Shown: positions 16,347 to 25,077 of the stretch, in pieces
How positions within the stretch are numbered: position 1 is the first letter of the stretch
How the letters are laid out: each line of letters begins with the position of its first letter
From: DASPKM01 sp035628135
Lineage (GTDB): Bacteria; Bacteroidota; Bacteroidia; Chitinophagales; Chitinophagaceae
Reading direction: 5' to 3'
Assembly (NCBI GenBank): GCA_035628135.1
Contig: DASPKM010000006.1
Location: 899,245-963,244 of the forward strand
DNA length: 64,000 bases
Translations under genes and position numbers: made by a program
The notes under the pieces: model-generated
Told to the model about the DNA's origin: nothing
The model's input: the letters and a program-made list of their open reading frames with translations, nothing else
The model's database searches: none

Positions 16347-18530
16347 TTATTTTGAAATTATAGAGATCGTTTTCGACTGGCCTGTTTGGCCTATTACTTT
16401 CAATATATACAACCTGCCGGGAAGTCCCGCCGGCCTTGCATAATGCGACCTGCCCTGCGGAATGATGCGGCTTTCCTTGCTTACCAATTGGCCGGCAGCA
16501 TTGAACAATAAGAATTGCACGTTCTGCTGCGCCGGACTGTAAATAATTACCTCGTTACCCGTGAAATGCAGCATCAAGGTGCCTGCATCACCTGTAAACC
16601 TTACAATATTGCTGTAATAATGAATGCCGTTGTGTTGGTTCACTTGCAGGCGGTAATACTTTTCCGTCGCAATGGCAGATGTATCTGCTATGGAGTACGC
16701 GTTACTTCCGGAAGGTTTGGCGATATGCAATGTTGTAAAATCGCGGCCGTTATTGCTGTATTGCAGCACATACTCAACTATGTTGATTTCATCTTTTACC
16801 TGCCAGCTTAGCAATACCTGGTCCTGTATTTTGCGTGCGGCCAATTGTATATTATTTCCCGCCAATAAGCTGTAGCAATCCGAGCATTCATGCGCGCCTA
16901 TATCCTGGAATGAGCCATGGCGTGGAGCATTTCCAAAAAAATCGCGGCTGCCCGGCGAAGCTCCAAACACAGCTTGCATATTAATCCCGATATCTACCAC
17001 TTGTGAATTTTGTCCCAACCTGTACCCCGCCAATAGTACCGGCATCTGCTGCAATTGACCCACGCCTATGGTGCCGCCAGTTCCCGCACCGCTTAACTGC
17101 GGAGACACCGATGTTCCATATTGTATCGCCCCTCTCCTTTCCTGTGTGACAGCAATAGCCTTCCATGCGGCAAGACTGTTATATGGGTTATAGGCCCATA
17201 TAAAAACCGGGTTGCCAGTGGCAGCGTAATAATCATTGGATAAAAAATGCAATTGCGTGCTATCGCTATACGCATCTGTATGCAGCATGTGTACGCTGCC
17301 GGACGTATAAAAAATATTATTGAAGAGCTTTACTCCCGAAAAATTATTTCCGATCAGTTTCACAGCGGCCGGCGTTCCACTGGCAATATTGTTCGCGTCC
17401 ACATACACCGTATTGTTATGCACCATGCTTTGACGGACAGAATTCCAGGAATTGGCTCCCCAGAAACTAATGGCCCCCGCCGAGCTTTTTCTTGCATCGT
17501 TCTGACTGATATTATAGCGGATGATGTTGCCGGTAAACTCCACGCCCGATCCATATTCCGCCAGCAGGTAACCGGGCCCTGCATTGTCGTGACTATAACA
17601 ATATTGTATAATGCAGTTCTGGGCGCCTCCGTCCAAATCGAAGCCTCCGCCATCAACGGTACCGGTGCGGTTGTGATGGCTTTCGCAGAATTGTATCAGC
17701 CCATTCCTTACCAGGTAGAACCAAATGCCCACCGGCCCTCCATTGGGATTGGTATTGTTCTCTCCATTATTATATGCTTCGCAATATTCTATTGTCGCGC
17801 CGTCTATTCCTGAAAGCACGATGCCACTTCCGGTATTCGTAGCCGTTATATCGGTGCGGCCCTTGTTATCGTGGAAAGTAGAATAGCCCACATAAAAATT
17901 AGTATGATTGAACAACGTATTGTAACCATAGCTTGTCATGCCGCCATTGCCATTGTCGAAGCTGTTTACGTTGCGTACCTCCACATTGTTGAACCCACTG
18001 GTGGTATTCCAGGCCCCGAAGCGTACTCCATATTCCCTGAACCCGCTCACGTCGCAACTGTCGATTTTGACAACAGAAAGATCGGTGGCGGCATCCATAT
18101 AAAATTCAATTCCGCTGGCCGTGTTGGTCGATACGCCGCTGCCTTGTATTACCAGCTTTGCAAGGTGAATGCCCGCGCAATTATAAGCCCACACGCCAAA
18201 CCCGGTACCCGCCTGTATCACAGGCCGGCCTGTTCCATAGCTGCCGATATACACTGTTTGCGAGGGAGTTCCTGAATCATTCGCCTCCAGATAAATATTA
18301 CCACTGAAAACGGCGCCGCCCTGGAACAATACGCTATCCCCCGGGTGTAATTGAATGGTATTAAGCTTTTGAATGGTCTTCCATGCGGTTGCAGGAGTAG
18401 TGCCCGCATAATTATCATCGCCCGAAGGACTGATATAATACGTTGCTCCCATAGCGGGAAAAGCCCATTGCAGGCTGCAACATAGCAAGGTGATGACAGC
18501 TAAAGCTTTCATAGGAAAACGGATCAGCAT
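16347..18530 (-). CDS. Secreted right-handed beta-helix protein with T9SS sorting domain
   Basis: A 727-residue product with signal peptide (a start at the seventh codon, MKALAVITLLCC, is equally possible). After YYISPSGDDNYAGTTPATAW comes a long run of parallel beta-helix rungs (about 60-430), with repeated Asn/Ser/Gly-rich segments such as GIVLSGIDGATIEYCEAYNN and IIQYCYSHDNAGPGYLLA. A fibronectin-like stretch near 560-640 (VLLSWQVKDEINIVEYVLQY) and a type A sorting domain at the end follow (GNEVIIYSPAQQN, LYILKVIGQTG, SIISK). Such proteins are often polysaccharide lyases or cell-surface binders. No catalytic residues are identifiable. Confidence 0.86.
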   Translation of the reverse strand: MLIRFPMKALAVITLLCCSLQWAFPAMGATYYISPSGDDNYAGTTPATAWKTIQKLNTIQLHPGDSVLFQGGAVFSGNIYLEANDSGTPSQTVYIGSYGTGRPVIQAGTGFGVWAYNCAGIHLAKLVIQGSGVSTNTASGIEFYMDAATDLSVVKIDSCDVSGFREYGVRFGAWNTTSGFNNVEVRNVNSFDNGNGGMTSYGYNTLFNHTNFYVGYSTFHDNKGRTDITATNTGSGIVLSGIDGATIEYCEAYNNGENNTNPNGGPVGIWFYLVRNGLIQFCESHHNRTGTVDGGGFDLDGGAQNCIIQYCYSHDNAGPGYLLAEYGSGVEFTGNIIRYNISQNDARKSSAGAISFWGANSWNSVRQSMVHNNTVYVDANNIASGTPAAVKLIGNNFSGVKLFNNIFYTSGSVHMLHTDAYSDSTQLHFLSNDYYAATGNPVFIWAYNPYNSLAAWKAIAVTQERRGAIQYGTSVSPQLSGAGTGGTIGVGQLQQMPVLLAGYRLGQNSQVVDIGINMQAVFGASPGSRDFFGNAPRHGSFQDIGAHECSDCYSLLAGNNIQLAARKIQDQVLLSWQVKDEINIVEYVLQYSNNGRDFTTLHIAKPSGSNAYSIADTSAIATEKYYRLQVNQHNGIHYYSNIVRFTGDAGTLMLHFTGNEVIIYSPAQQNVQFLLFNAAGQLVSKESRIIPQGRSHYARPAGLPGRLYILKVIGQTGQSKTISIISK

Positions 18531-18624
18531 ATATAACGCCTAAATCGCCGGCTGCTTATGCAGATTTCTTCATTTTTATCAACATACCACTGTTCCCGGG
18601 CCTGCCCGGCCGCCAACTAAATTG

Positions 18625-18632
18625 TACCTTTG
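18625..18632 (+). promoter_or_regulatory. Bacteroidetes-type -7 box upstream of cystathionine beta-synthase
   Basis: TACCTTTG matches the Bacteroidetes -7 consensus TAnnTTTG. It lies about 20 bp before the ATG at 18653. A CTG, but no exact TTG, is found 20 bp upstream, so the -33 element is weak. Confidence 0.5.
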
Positions 18633-18652
18633 CGGCTGACTAAATGCTTGTT

Positions 18653-20014
18653 ATGGACATTAAGAACAACATCCTGGAAACTATTGGCAATACCCCGCTC
18701 ATAAAGCTCAATAAGATCACCAAAGACCTTCCCTGCACGGTACTCGCAAAAGTGGAGTATTTCAATCCCGGCAATTCCATTAAAGACCGTATGGCCCTTA
18801 AAATGGTGGAAGTGGCTGAAAAAGAGGGCAAACTAAAACCCGGCGGCACCATTATAGAATGCACTTCGGGTAATACCGGGATGGGGCTGGCCATGGCCGC
18901 AGTGGTAAAAGGATATAAATGCATTTTCACTACTACCGATAAACAATCCCAATCAAAGGTGGACATACTGCGCGCACTGGGCGCTGAAGTAATCGTTTGT
19001 CCTACCAACGTAGAGCCCGAAGACCCGCGGAGCTATTATTCCGTGGCGGCAAGGCTGGCAAAAGAAATACCCAATTCCTTTCATTGCAATCAATACGATA
19101 ACCTCGCTAACCGCGACGCCCATTATGAGAGCACCGGCCCCGAGATCTGGCGGCAGACAGATGGAAAGATCACCCACCTGGTGGTAACAGCAGGCACCGG
19201 TGGCACCGTTACCGGCACCGCCATGTACCTGAAAGAAATGAACCCCTCTATTCAAATCTGGGCCATCGACGTATATGGTTCTTTGCTTACCAAATATTTC
19301 CGGACCGGTGAGATTGACATGGACCAGGTGCATCCTTATATATCCGAGGGCTTCGGGGAAGATTTTGTGCCCCAGAACTACGACATGAGCGTGATAGACC
19401 ATTTTGAACAGGTAACCGATAAGGATGGCGCAGTAATGACGCGCCGCCTCGCAAAAGAAGAAGGATTGTTCTGCGGGTACAGCGCAGGCAGTTGCATACA
19501 GGGATTGATGCAGTTGAAGAACCGCCTGAAGAAAGACGACCTCGTAGTATTGATACTACACGACCACGGCAGCCGCTACGTCGCCAAAGTATACAATGAC
19601 CAATGGATGGCCGAACGCGGCTTTCTGGAAGTGAAAACTTTCAAGGACCTGGTAAACGCAAGAGGGCCTAAGCAAAAGCTCATCACCATCGAACCTACAC
19701 ATACGGTGGCCGAGGCAGTGGAACTGATGAAGAAATACGATATCGAGCACATTCCCATTCTCAATGGTAATGGCCCCATCGGCTCCATCAGCGAAAATGG
19801 TCTTTTTCAGAAAGTTTTTTCTAACCCGGATATAAAAAATGAAACAGTTCAGAACGTGATGGAACATCCATTTCCCGTGGTTGATTTCGATACGCCGGTA
19901 GAACGTCTTAGCACGCTTATCAATAAAGAAAACGGCGCGGTGCTTAGCAAGGATGAAGCAGGAAATTTCCACATTGTTACCAAATACGACGTGATCCAGG
20001 CCCTGGGAGGCTAA
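18653..20014 (+). CDS. Cystathionine beta-synthase (PLP enzyme with C-terminal CBS domains)
   Basis: A 453-residue fold-type II PLP enzyme joined to two CBS domains. The PLP lysine is in NPGNSIKDRMA (about residue 42), the substrate loop in ECTSGNTGMGLAMA (about 68-81), and the phosphate-binding glycine loop in VTAGTGGTVTG (about 180-190). The CBS pair covers about 335-450 (TVAEAVELMKKYDIEHIPIL, VIQAL). Condensation of serine with homocysteine, or cysteine synthesis, is the expected reaction. Haem-binding residues of the human enzyme are absent from the short N-terminus. A start three codons upstream at 18644 is possible. A hairpin terminator follows. Confidence 0.93.
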   Translation: MDIKNNILETIGNTPLIKLNKITKDLPCTVLAKVEYFNPGNSIKDRMALKMVEVAEKEGKLKPGGTIIECTSGNTGMGLAMAAVVKGYKCIFTTTDKQSQSKVDILRALGAEVIVCPTNVEPEDPRSYYSVAARLAKEIPNSFHCNQYDNLANRDAHYESTGPEIWRQTDGKITHLVVTAGTGGTVTGTAMYLKEMNPSIQIWAIDVYGSLLTKYFRTGEIDMDQVHPYISEGFGEDFVPQNYDMSVIDHFEQVTDKDGAVMTRRLAKEEGLFCGYSAGSCIQGLMQLKNRLKKDDLVVLILHDHGSRYVAKVYNDQWMAERGFLEVKTFKDLVNARGPKQKLITIEPTHTVAEAVELMKKYDIEHIPILNGNGPIGSISENGLFQKVFSNPDIKNETVQNVMEHPFPVVDFDTPVERLSTLINKENGAVLSKDEAGNFHIVTKYDVIQALGG

Positions 20015-20041
20015 TACTAAAAAATCACCGGATTGATAGCC

Positions 20042-20072
20042 AGCCAGTTGACAATCGGTCAATTGGCTTTTT
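20042..20072 (+). terminator. Terminator of the cystathionine beta-synthase gene
   Basis: AGCCAGTTGAC (20042-20052) pairs with GTCAATTGGCT (20058-20068) with one G-T wobble and a 5-nt loop, followed by a T run. It begins 27 bp after the stop codon. Confidence 0.85.
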
Positions 20073-20188
20073 CGTAATTGTACGAATAGCCCTTTGGTAT
20101 TCTACGATGTTTGCAGTAATTACCGACAAAAAATAATCGGGCGGTTTTCCGCTTGTGCACATTCAATTGTGGATATACTTTTACATCA

Positions 20189-20282
20189 GAAGTTGATTGA
20201 TTCAATCAATCATTCGATATCCAACGAAAAACCAGAACGTCCAATTCCTAAAGAAATTCCAAATCCAGTATCAATCAACTTC
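20189..20282. repeat. 94-bp inverted-repeat element, copy 1
   Basis: GAAGTTGATTGAT (20189-20201) is the exact reverse complement of ATCAATCAACTTC (20270-20282). The whole unit is 94 bp. The left arm runs into a second palindrome, GATTGATTCAATCAATC. The interior carries CCAACG, GTCCAATTCC and similar CCAA-type words. A pyrimidine-rich stretch follows the right arm. The same arms at exactly the same spacing occur at 48957-49050. Neither copy overlaps a credible gene. Confidence 0.8.
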
Positions 20283-20295
20283 CTTTTTTCTTTTT

Positions 20296-20405
20296 CCAAT
20301 ATCCGAAAAGACCAATATCCAAGATCCTGAACAACCAAGATATCCTTGAAAAACACGGTCCAAAGTCCTTGAACAACCAACAGTCCAACATCCTGAAACA
20401 ACCAA
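20296..20405 (+). repeat. Degenerate tandem repeats (TCCTGAACAACCAA)
   Basis: Three imperfect copies of a unit of about 17 bp: GATCCTGAACAACCAA at 20323-20338, AGTCCTTGAACAACCAA at 20364-20380 and ACATCCTGAAACAACCAA at 20388-20405. Two CCAATATCC words at 20296-20304 and 20312-20320 precede them. The stretch follows directly behind the 94-bp element and is non-coding. Confidence 0.6.
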
Positions 20406-20418
20406 GAAAATCCACTAC

Positions 20419-20450
20419 CCTCCTGCTAAAAATTACTTCTTAGCAGGAGG
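20419..20450 (+). promoter_or_regulatory. Strong hairpin in the leader of the BtuF-like gene
   Basis: CCTCCTGCTAA (20419-20429) pairs perfectly with TTAGCAGGAGG (20440-20450), with a 10-nt loop and no following T run. It ends 53 bp before the ATG at 20504. It could be a terminator for upstream transcription or a leader structure. The function is open. Confidence 0.45.
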
Positions 20451-20503
20451 CCCAGCGCCACAAACACCCCCGCATTTTCCCTTTCTTTGCAGCAAACAGT
20501 ATA

Positions 20504-21295
20504 ATGTCCTTGTTTACCGATCAAACAGGCAGGTCGATCATTTTGCAGGCGCCTCCCAGCCGCATTGTTTCGCTGGTGCCTTCGCAAACTGAGCTATTAC
20601 ACTACCTTGGATTGGAAGAAGAAGTGGTTGGCATTACCAAATTCTGCGTGCATCCTGAACAATGGTTCAGATCAAAGACACGCGTAGGCGGCACCAAACA
20701 ACTCCACATCGATACCATCCGTCAATTGCAGCCGGACCTCATCATCGCCAATAAAGAAGAAAATGTGCAGGAACAGGTTGAAACGCTGTCAAAAGATTTT
20801 CCGGTTTGGATAAGCGATATCAACAACCTGGACCATGCTTATGAAATGATAGCATGTATTGGGAGCATGCTGCAAAAAACAACGGCAGCCGCTGCGTTGA
20901 TCGATGACATTCGCAATGAATTTGACCTGCTGGCCCAAGCACTTCCCAAAAACTGCGAGCCTTTACAGGCAGCTTACCTTATTTGGAAGGACCCATACAT
21001 GACCGTTGGGCACGATACCTTCATTCACGATATGATGGTACGCTGCGGATTTGAAAATATTTTTGCTGATAAAACACGTTACCCAACTACCACAATAGAA
21101 GAATTGCAATCGGCCGGTTGTGAAGTATTGCTCCTTTCTTCGGAGCCCTTTCCATTTGCTCAAAAACACGTGGATGAATTGCAGCAGCACCTGCCCGCCA
21201 CCAGGATAATGCTGGTAGACGGAGAAATGTTCAGCTGGTATGGCAGCAGGCTACTGCAGGCGCCTGCATATTTCCGTAACTTCATTCCTGCATGA
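20504..21295 (+). CDS. Helical-backbone metal receptor / BtuF-like substrate-binding protein
   Basis: A 263-residue protein of the periplasmic cobalamin/siderophore-binding type: IVSLVPSQTELLHYLGLEEE at the start (about 21-40), GGTKQLHIDTIRQLQPDLII near 66-85, and NIFADKTRYPTTTIEELQSA in the second lobe near 182-201. It lacks a signal peptide and lipobox, which is odd for a transport protein and fits the stand-alone soluble group of this family. There are no permease or ATPase genes next to it. It overlaps the next gene by 4 bp (ATGA), so the two are translationally coupled. Confidence 0.85.
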   Translation: MSLFTDQTGRSIILQAPPSRIVSLVPSQTELLHYLGLEEEVVGITKFCVHPEQWFRSKTRVGGTKQLHIDTIRQLQPDLIIANKEENVQEQVETLSKDFPVWISDINNLDHAYEMIACIGSMLQKTTAAAALIDDIRNEFDLLAQALPKNCEPLQAAYLIWKDPYMTVGHDTFIHDMMVRCGFENIFADKTRYPTTTIEELQSAGCEVLLLSSEPFPFAQKHVDELQQHLPATRIMLVDGEMFSWYGSRLLQAPAYFRNFIPA

Positions 21296-22398
21296 GCTTT
21301 ACCACCAATCACCATTCATTCGAAGCAAACGAGGCAGAAAAACCGTCGCGCAAGAAGCCCATATTTCCCGTGAACGATCAACTGCGCGCATACCTGAAAC
21401 ACCACGGCCGTGAAATAAAGCTGCCCGTGGCCTATAGTGATCTGCTGCATTTTACCTACTCCGTTTCATTAAAGGATAAATCCGGCAAGGACACGCTTTG
21501 GGAAAAAGTGATGTACGATATGCGGGAATGGGAATTCATCCGCGACGGCCTGGTAAAAATATACGCCATCCTCAAAACCGAGGGAGACCTAAGCTTCAGC
21601 AAGCACCTCGACGTGGCGCGCATAGACTATTGCACCTTCGGCAACTCCAATCCCTTCCGCATCCGGATCGTTAATAAGTTCAACGATAATTACGATCATT
21701 ATTACATCAAACTAGCCGATGCATCCAGGGTGTACGGATTGGAACTGGAGCACATACTTTCACCCAACCGCATTACCTTTCTCACGCATAACAACACACT
21801 GGTAGAAGAACACATTCCCGGTATTCCGGGCGATGTTTTCATTAAACAATATTTGCATGAGCCTTCTACCAACAAGATCCGCTTCGCCAAGGAATTTGTA
21901 AAGTTCAACGAGCGTTGTTATGTGCGCCTGCTGGGCGATATGCGCAGCTATAATTTCGTGGTGGATATTACGCCCGATATCGAAGATTTTCAATACCGCA
22001 TCCGCGCCATCGACTTCGATCAGCAATCGTACGAAGGACGGCGGAACCTGTACCTCCCACAATTTTTTAAAGAAAATGTCGAACTGGTCGACCTGGCGCT
22101 GAAGAACCTGAACAAAGACTCCATAGACCAATACCAAACCGAAGAACGCACCCTGATGGCCTTCAGAATCGCTTCTTACAGGCACCGTGCGCTGGACCTG
22201 CTCAACATCATGAGCAGGGATACCATTTCGACCAGGGAAAAAACAGAGCAACTGAAAACAGAATTGGCTGAACACTCGGGGAACCCCGCTTTTAAAAAGC
22301 TCAGCTCCATGGGGCAGATAGTGAAAATGCACTTAAAGGAAATGTTGCGAAAGAACTTGTTATTGGTGCAGCAAAATCTCGGAAGGTTCGAAGATTAA
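21292..22398 (+). CDS. Conserved hypothetical protein, possibly kinase-like fold
   Basis: A 368-residue soluble protein. The middle reads RFAKEFVKFNERCYVRLLGD, then MRSYNFVVDITPD, then RIRAIDFDQQSYEGR (about residues 200-250). A GD-x(3-4)-N-(hydrophobic) strand followed by IDFD resembles the catalytic-loop/DFG pair of aminoglycoside-phosphotransferase-like kinases. A helical C-terminus follows (290-368). The glycine-rich loop is not obvious, so the kinase reading is tentative. It overlaps the BtuF-like gene upstream by 4 bp, and its stop overlaps the end of ispD, which runs convergently. I do not recognise a named family. Confidence 0.75.
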   Translation: MSFTTNHHSFEANEAEKPSRKKPIFPVNDQLRAYLKHHGREIKLPVAYSDLLHFTYSVSLKDKSGKDTLWEKVMYDMREWEFIRDGLVKIYAILKTEGDLSFSKHLDVARIDYCTFGNSNPFRIRIVNKFNDNYDHYYIKLADASRVYGLELEHILSPNRITFLTHNNTLVEEHIPGIPGDVFIKQYLHEPSTNKIRFAKEFVKFNERCYVRLLGDMRSYNFVVDITPDIEDFQYRIRAIDFDQQSYEGRRNLYLPQFFKENVELVDLALKNLNKDSIDQYQTEERTLMAFRIASYRHRALDLLNIMSRDTISTREKTEQLKTELAEHSGNPAFKKLSSMGQIVKMHLKEMLRKNLLLVQQNLGRFED

Positions 22399-23069
22399 TC
22401 ATTCAATTTATCCAGGATGGCTTCTGCAATCGACAGGTCAACCGGCCAGGTGATCTTGATATTGGTACGCTCACCCTGCACGATATGAATGGCATGCCCC
22501 GCAAACTCCGCTACTGTAGCCTCATCGGTGAATGATTCGCGGTAATCCTGCCCGAACGCTGCCTTTAAGATATTGCTCTGGAAAGTTTGCGGCGTTTGTA
22601 TCACATATACTTTGTTACGGTCAACCGGAGAAGCGCCTTGTCCATTATCGATGCGTATGGTATCGGTCGCATGTATCGCCGGTATGGCATTGCCATGTTG
22701 CAACGCATGCTCATAACATCGAACGATCAATTCGGTAGTTACCAGGCATCGTACGGCATCATGCACAAAAACGATGGCATCGTCATCCACCAGGGATAAA
22801 CCATGTTTTACAGAATGGAAGCGCGTAGGGCCTCCCGCAATGATGTGAACGCGTTCAGGATCGAGCGTGGATTGAACAATATCGAGCCATGCCTCGGCAT
22901 GCGCTTCGGGTAACACTACTATGGCTTGCAGGTCGGCATATGCCTGTAAAAAAGCATTGATGCTGTACCACAATACAGGCCTGCCGTTCAATAGCATGAA
23001 CTGCTTGGGAACATTGCTGTCCATACGACTGCCCGAGCCGCCGGCCACTATTACTGCAAATTTTTTCAT
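22395..23069 (-). CDS. ispD: 2-C-methyl-D-erythritol 4-phosphate cytidylyltransferase IspD
   Basis: A 224-residue cytidylyltransferase of the MEP isoprenoid pathway that makes CDP-ME from MEP and CTP. The N-terminal CTP loop is VAGGSGSRMDSNVPKQF (about 8-24). FVHDAVRCLV (about 101-110) matches the family's HDAxRP region with C in place of the usual P, and DRNKVYVIQTPQTF and SFTDEATVAEFAG (about 180-192) are also present. Length is normal. It overlaps the isoaspartyl peptidase gene upstream by 4 bp and ends against the convergent unknown gene. Confidence 0.95.
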   Translation of the reverse strand: MKKFAVIVAGGSGSRMDSNVPKQFMLLNGRPVLWYSINAFLQAYADLQAIVVLPEAHAEAWLDIVQSTLDPERVHIIAGGPTRFHSVKHGLSLVDDDAIVFVHDAVRCLVTTELIVRCYEHALQHGNAIPAIHATDTIRIDNGQGASPVDRNKVYVIQTPQTFQSNILKAAFGQDYRESFTDEATVAEFAGHAIHIVQGERTNIKITWPVDLSIAEAILDKLND

Positions 23070-24007
23070 TGATAAATACCGATCTCGTTCAGGCCTTTGC
23101 TGTTACGGATTCCACGGTACATGCCCGCGATGTTAAATACCATCGCGCCATTTCCCTGCGCATCCACACCTATCATGCCGCCTTCTCCATCCAACTGCTT
23201 CAATTTCGTATGCACTACTATCTCCATGGCTTCCTGCAGGCTCTTGCCTTTGTATTCCATCAGGCAACTGACGTCGTACGCAGCTACTGCCCGCATGAAG
23301 ATCTCGCCGTGCCCGGTGCAACTGATAGCGCAGGTTTTGTTATTGGCATAATTGCCCGCGCCTGTAATGGGACTATCACCTATGCGCCCATATTGTTTAT
23401 TGGTCATGCCGCCGGTGCTGGTGGCCGCTGCAATATTTCCATGCTGGTCGCAGGCAACCGCGCCCACCGTTCCAAACTTTTTATCCTTCATCAATTCATC
23501 AGTGCGGGGACTGGTATGGTCAAGGATGGTCTCACCAGATGCAAACACTTGTCTCCACTGGTCGTACCGGTATTGCGAGTAAAAATAATCATCGTGCTCG
23601 AATGCAACGCCACGTTGCAATGCAAATTCATTGGCGCCTTCGCCGGCCAGCAATACATGCTCGGTATGGTTCATCACTTCATATGCCAGCACGATTGGAT
23701 TGCGCACGTTGCGTATTGCCGCCACGGCGCCGGCCTTCAGCGTAGCGCCGTCCATTACCGCGGCATCCATTTCATGCCCGCCCTTATTGCTGAAAACAGA
23801 ACCCTTGCCTGCATTGAACAGGATATTGTCTTCCATGCAAATTACCGTGGCCTTAACGGCCTCCAACGATGTTCCGCCATCATGCAACACCGCAAAACCG
23901 GCATCCAGCGCGGCCTGCAATCCATCGCGGTACGCCTTCTCCAGTTCATCGGTCAGGTTCTTCCTTAAGATGGTCCCGGCACCTCCATGGATCACAAGGG
24001 TAAACAT
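23066..24007 (-). CDS. Isoaspartyl peptidase / L-asparaginase (Ntn hydrolase)
   Basis: A 313-residue plant-type asparaginase precursor. VIHGGAGTI at the start and the autoprocessing site GTVGAVACDQHGNIAAATS (about 178-196), where Thr of GTVGAV becomes the N-terminal nucleophile after self-cleavage, are diagnostic. GRIGDSPITGAGNYA (about 207-221) is the substrate-binding loop. It cleaves isoaspartyl dipeptides and asparagine. There is no signal peptide, so it is probably cytoplasmic. ispD follows with a 4-bp overlap, so the two share a transcript. Confidence 0.95.
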   Translation of the reverse strand: MFTLVIHGGAGTILRKNLTDELEKAYRDGLQAALDAGFAVLHDGGTSLEAVKATVICMEDNILFNAGKGSVFSNKGGHEMDAAVMDGATLKAGAVAAIRNVRNPIVLAYEVMNHTEHVLLAGEGANEFALQRGVAFEHDDYFYSQYRYDQWRQVFASGETILDHTSPRTDELMKDKKFGTVGAVACDQHGNIAAATSTGGMTNKQYGRIGDSPITGAGNYANNKTCAISCTGHGEIFMRAVAAYDVSCLMEYKGKSLQEAMEIVVHTKLKQLDGEGGMIGVDAQGNGAMVFNIAGMYRGIRNSKGLNEIGIYQ

Positions 24008-24066
24008 TATAGTCTTTAAATTTTTGAATTAGTATCAATGGTACTTCCACCTCACCACTCACCTCC

Positions 24067-25071
24067 CTATTCCTTCTCTTCTATCAACTCCTTACACTCC
24101 TGCAACAGTTTCTTCTTATCGATGGCCACCGTTCCTACTTCTTCGCATACAATACCACCGGCAAGATTGGCAATGGATGCCATCAGTCGCGTGTCCTTGG
24201 TTGCAGCATATACCAGCGAAGCCACCGCAATTACCGTATCGCCCGCGCCCGACACATCGGCTATATTTCGCACATGCGCCGGAACGATATCAGCTTCTTC
24301 TTCATCCTGGTAAAATACCCCGTGCTCCGACAAAGTGATGAACGATACGCGGTGCTGCAAACGTTCCTTCAACTGCCCATGAATATTTTTAAGCGCCGGC
24401 TTGTCAAAGTTTTCATCGATGATGTTCAGGGCCTCCCTCACCTCTTTAAGGTTGGGCTTGAACACAGTAACGCCCTGGAACGAAAAAAAATTCTTTCGCT
24501 TTGGGTCTACCGTGGTAGTAACGCCTTTTGCATTGCATATTTTGATTACTTCATCTATCACGTTCCTGGTAAGAACGCCCTTATTATAATCCTCAAAGAT
24601 CATTACCTGGGGCTGCTCCTGCTCCACGTACCTGGTAACGGCATCGATCAAGCGCTGTTCATCCGCGGGATCAAGGTCCCTTACTATTTCAGCGTCCAGC
24701 CTTAGCATCTGCTGGTTGCGGCTGATGATCCTCGATTTGCTGGTAGTAATGCGCTTGGTGCTTCTCAATAAATACTCCGTGGATATTTCCTGCTCTTTAA
24801 AAAGGCCTTCCAGCATTTGTCCATCCTCATCATTGCCGATCAACGAAAAAATGGAAACCCTTGCGCCGAGCGCTTTTACATTCAGGGCTACATTGGCCGC
24901 GCCGCCGAGACGGTGCTCCTTTTTTTTAAGCGATACAATGGGAACAGGCGCTTCCGGCGAAATACGGTCTACCGTTCCCCACCAGTAAGTGTCGAGCATG
25001 ACGTCGCCAATAACTCCCGCCTTTATCTCTGAAAATTTCCTGAACAGCTTATTAAAATCCTCTTTAGCCAT
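24067..25071 (-). CDS. D-glycero-beta-D-manno-heptose-7-phosphate kinase (PfkB family)
   Basis: A 334-residue ribokinase-family protein matching the RfaE domain I of HldE. Seen are VIGDVMLDTYWWG (about 18-30), PEAPVPIVSLKKKEHRLGGA (about 39-58), DYNKGVLT near 166 and the catalytic DVSGAGDTVIAVAS near 270. It phosphorylates heptose-7-phosphate for LPS core heptose synthesis. The adenylyltransferase half of HldE is not fused here and must be encoded elsewhere. It is 6 bp behind the amino acid permease gene on the same strand. Confidence 0.93.
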   Translation of the reverse strand: MAKEDFNKLFRKFSEIKAGVIGDVMLDTYWWGTVDRISPEAPVPIVSLKKKEHRLGGAANVALNVKALGARVSIFSLIGNDEDGQMLEGLFKEQEISTEYLLRSTKRITTSKSRIISRNQQMLRLDAEIVRDLDPADEQRLIDAVTRYVEQEQPQVMIFEDYNKGVLTRNVIDEVIKICNAKGVTTTVDPKRKNFFSFQGVTVFKPNLKEVREALNIIDENFDKPALKNIHGQLKERLQHRVSFITLSEHGVFYQDEEEADIVPAHVRNIADVSGAGDTVIAVASLVYAATKDTRLMASIANLAGGIVCEEVGTVAIDKKKLLQECKELIEEKE

Positions 25072-25077
25072 ACCTGT

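Noticed and set aside
23069..23968. Long open frame of 299 codons opposite the isoaspartyl peptidase
   Set aside because: It is antisense to a clearly conserved enzyme gene and has no family features.
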